Positions 61,074-64,000 of a stretch of DNA of 64,000 nt are shown here, in pieces. Both the position numbers and the translations under genes were made by a program. Source of the DNA: Notamacropus eugenii. Its lineage: Eukaryota; Chordata; Mammalia; Diprotodontia; Macropodidae. Location of the stretch: the NCBI RefSeq assembly GCF_028372415.1, contig NC_092878.1, positions 68,031,830 through 68,095,829 on the forward strand. The letters are read 5' to 3'. The notes under the pieces were generated by a model. That model was not told the origin of the DNA, did no database searches, and was given only the letters and a program-made list of their open reading frames with translations. The stretch's first letter is position 1. Each line of letters opens with the position of its first letter.

Positions 61074-61175
61074 GCCTTGTTCTTGTCTAGTTCTTGTATT
61101 TACTTTCTAGGAAGGTACTGTATTCCCTAGAAGAATGTAAATTCTGAAGGACAGATTGTCTCACTTTGTTTGTTT
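61074..61175 (+). mobile_element. L2 LINE terminus, continuation after the RALA retrocopy
   Basis: 'tgtatttactttctaggaag' and 'agaatgtaaattctgaagga' continue the L2 that stops at the retrocopy insertion site. Confidence 0.55.
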
Positions 61176-61399
61176 GTTTCTTTGTTTCCACGTTGTTTTG
61201 CTTATTCCTAAATGCTGAACAATCTGCTTTGGAGAAAAAAAACAATTCATCATTTGGTTGATTTCTTGATATGAACAACTTTGTATAAAGTCACCCCTCT
61301 TCCTCCTCCTTTTTCTCTTTTCTTCATCTTCTGTCACTTTGGGTCTGTCTGTCTTAAACACACTATCAGAATGTAAACTAAACGAATAAGTCATTGGGT

Positions 61400-61730
61400 C
61401 AAAACATATCTTTTTTTTTTTTTAACCTTTATTGAAAACTGCCAAGATTGCCTCCAGAAAGATTATACAAGTTTGCAATTTCACCAACAATAAATGAGTT
61501 AGAACTGTTTTTCCATAATGTTGTTAAGACTGAGGCTTATTGCGTATAATTATTTTTGCAGAGTTGAAGTATGTGGTGGTACTTTAAAGTTATTTTAATT
61601 TTTCTTTCTTAGGTTACTTGGGAAATTGAAAATTTGCTCCAAGTAGCTCTTAATAATTTTTGCTTTCCCCTTGAAAACTATCTGTTCATATAATTTGGAC
61701 ATTTGTACATTATGATCTACAGGTTATCAC
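61400..61730 (-). pseudogene. Decayed L1 ORF2 C-terminal scrap
   Basis: 'ccaagattgcctccagaaag' and 'tttgcaatttcaccaacaat' resemble the antisense of the L1 ORF2 C-terminus seen at 16.0-16.3 kb; heavily mutated. Confidence 0.45.
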
Positions 61731-61734
61731 TGTG

Positions 61735-62515
61735 AGATTTGTGTACATACATGTGTAGAGGGAGAAAAAATAAATATTTTAAATAATATCCAGTAAAATA
61801 AAAAATGAAATTTGACTAATTGATATTTAAATAAATTATTTTCAATGCATAACTTTTTTTAAAACTAAAATTTCATAAGACTTCTTAGTCCAATCATTTT
61901 CATTCACTTTTTAAAATTTAACTACTTTTCCTTTTTGCTTTAAATAAATAAATGAAAGGAATAAAAATTATTAAATACATACAAGCTGTCCATAAAGCAC
62001 ATGAAATAGCCTCAACAATAGATGATAGGTAATCTTCATCTACATGTTTTCTTTCTTGTGTGAGTACTTCTGTAGAACTTCCAAAAATTATTATGAATAT
62101 CATTAAGGAGATAGTCATGATCTAGTGTATGATACAATCAGTGAAATATCATCAATAAGTAAGAGTATCTAGAGTACTTCACTTCTTTAGCAATTTCCAT
62201 TCCATTTGGAGTCTATTTAGACCTACTCCATGACAGTGGTAAAACAACTTTGGAAAGAATTCCTCTCCCTGTCTAAACTGCTCAATAATAGTAATCTGAA
62301 TATCATGAAACAAAGTTATCTATGCTGATCCATGAATCAAGAACATTTTACTTTATAATATTAATATATATTTATGGGAGATAACGTATTGGAGTAGAGC
62401 AACATTTTCTCTGCCAAATCAAATGTCCCATAAAGTGTTGATAGGTGGCCAAAAGCCCATCTACACAACTATATTCCACTGGTTTGCTAATGTTTCTGGC
62501 TGTCTCTGAGGGGAA
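61735..62515. other. Non-coding stretch, nothing recognised
   Basis: AT-rich with no supportable coding frame or repeat. Confidence 0.4.
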
Positions 62516-62519
62516 ATTG

Positions 62520-62835
62520 TTGTGTTTGTCCTTCATTCTCGAAGAGGACCATGACATCAATATGATGACATGACTTGCAGGTGACTTTTATTTGAATGAG
62601 GGATCTCTCCTCAGCCATCTGGATCCAGTGGCCTAATGTTCATCATGACAGCTGGACATGGCCCAGGATACTGTGTGAGACCCTGGCCCTTTCAGGCTAA
62701 AGTCTTACTTTGAGTAAGATACACCCATTCAATGAATAGATTTCTTTAAGTAGTTGCTCAAGGGATGGCTTCTTTAATTAAAAAAAAAAAAAAAAGAAAT
62801 CAAACTGGGAGGAAAAGACCCTCAGGGTTCTGGTA
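62520..62835 (-). mobile_element. Marsupial SINE with RTE-type tail
   Basis: 'ccttcattctcgaagaggac', 'gccatctggatccagtggcc' and 'gagaccctggccctttcagg' follow the family order. A 16-A run at about 62780-62795 sits where the 11.8-kb copy has its T-run. Confidence 0.7.
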
Positions 62836-62839
62836 GCAA

Positions 62840-64000
62840 ACCAGACTTCCACTGATTAGGAAACATAGTCAAGCTTGATGAGTTCTTTATATTAAGGGTT
62901 AAAAGCCTAAAGACAGGTAATCCACTGAGCAATAATACTCACTCCTTGCCATTGACCTGCTTTTTGGTTTCGAATAAATTTTTCAAATTTTTTTTTTTTT
63001 TGAGCCTGGATAACCCTGTGCTTGGGAACATCATTCTCAATCTTCCCTTCCCCATTGATCAGACCTAGTGCAGACAACAGAATGGCTTTAGCCCTTCTGC
63101 AGTTAAGAACAACCAAGATAAAAAAACTCCATGCTGAGTTACTGTTACTTTCCTATTATCCATAGCTTCACCATATCTAAGGTCATCTTTACCTTTGGAA
63201 CTTTATGTGTTATTAACCTCTTTCTAAAACTACTACTGGTTATTGGTTCTTTACATCTCTGTTTTGGCACTGGCATTCTCACCCTGCAGAATGTCAGCTA
63301 TGATTAGGTAGATTTCATGGTAAATTCTGCCTAAATAGTTACAGTACCTAGCAGTGACATTGTATCACCCAGGCAATATTCACAGCACTGAGGATGGCTA
63401 TCAATATGCTGGTGAAGTTCTCAATTGCAAAGTTTAAAGATTCTCCATATAGAAAACAAAAGAAAAACATTTATTCAGACACCAGAAAGTCAGATCCCAG
63501 AACCAGAAAACCAAATCAGTCATAGTAGCCAAGAAGTCAATGCATAGGCATTCTAATGCTTCCCCAGCTGCCACCAGGGCCTTCCCACAAGAAAACACTC
63601 ATGAGCCTTGCTGTGCCTCCCATACTGCATCCTTTGTCCTCCTTCTCAAATACCTCCCACACCCCACTCTCACTAACTTCCTTCTGGTTCTGCTCCACTT
63701 TTCCTGTTCCACCAGTTCAGTAAGCTTCTCCCACCACATTTGACTTAGGCTTCCAGGTGATATAAGCAGGTCACGTGGGCCTATTAATGAATGGGGAAGA
63801 TCCTTCCATTTAAATTGCCATGACAGATACATGCACAGCAGGTCACTAATTAAATTAAATTCAACTTCTTCACATTCTCTTTGCCACTCCAAGTACAGCT
63901 CAGGGTTCTAATTTATTGATTAATTTAATCATTTTTATTCAGTATGGAAGGGTTTTTATGAAGGTCAAATGAATAAATAAATTCATTCTATGTATATGTA
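62840..64000. other. Non-coding stretch, nothing recognised
   Basis: Short frames overlap on both strands at 63540-63892 without family resemblance; a T-run lies near 62989-63001. No gene can be supported. Confidence 0.4.

Overview
This 64 kb window is an AT-rich, intron- and repeat-dominated stretch of a mammalian nuclear genome. It shows no prokaryotic-style gene layout and only one substantial intact open reading frame. The repeats point to a marsupial (metatherian): HAL1/L1 copies that start with a GGAGGCAGAGCCAAGATGG-type 5' end, tRNA-derived SINEs ending in a 'gacatgactgaa..aacaacaa' tail, SINEs sharing an RTE-like 'cctcttcgagaatgaaggacaa' tail, and abundant MIR, L2 and CR1/L3 fragments. 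I cannot name the species from the sequence. Family names are from pattern memory, not a database run, and repeat boundaries are approximate (tens of bases).

Layout. 0-1.7 kb: an RTE-like LINE tail, then an L2 split by an L1 whose two halves lie in opposite orientations. 1.7-11 kb: mostly non-coding sequence with microsatellites (notably 4.1-5.4 and 7.80-7.95 kb), MIR, L2 and CR1/L3 fragments. 11.3-24.6 kb: a dense L1/HAL1 block in which elements are inserted into one another; only C-terminal ORF2 scraps appear, in separate elements. 24.6-42.6 kb: mostly unique sequence with scattered SINE/MIR/L2 copies, an 83-bp TA tract and a 0.4-kb strand-asymmetric pyrimidine tract. 42.65-45.34 kb: a HAL1 flanked by a target-site duplication next to a CR1/L3. 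45.8-54.5 kb: MIR/L2, an inverted pair of LTR-like repeats, an L1 3' end and a CR1/L3. 54.65-57.34 kb: a HAL1 that splits a SINE. 59.4-61.2 kb: an L2 interrupted first by a SINE and then by a full-length, intact, intronless RALA retrocopy. 61.2-64 kb: a decayed L1 scrap, a SINE and unassigned sequence.

The functional content is therefore one candidate protein-coding retrogene, a 206-residue RalA-like GTPase on the minus strand. It has retained G motifs and CAAX box, but serine replaces glycine at P-loop position 23 (the Ras codon-12 equivalent). It is embedded in the debris of L1, HAL1, L2, CR1, RTE and SINE activity. The most informative structural signals are the repeated ORF2-less HAL1 copies and several well-resolved nested insertions with target-site duplications.
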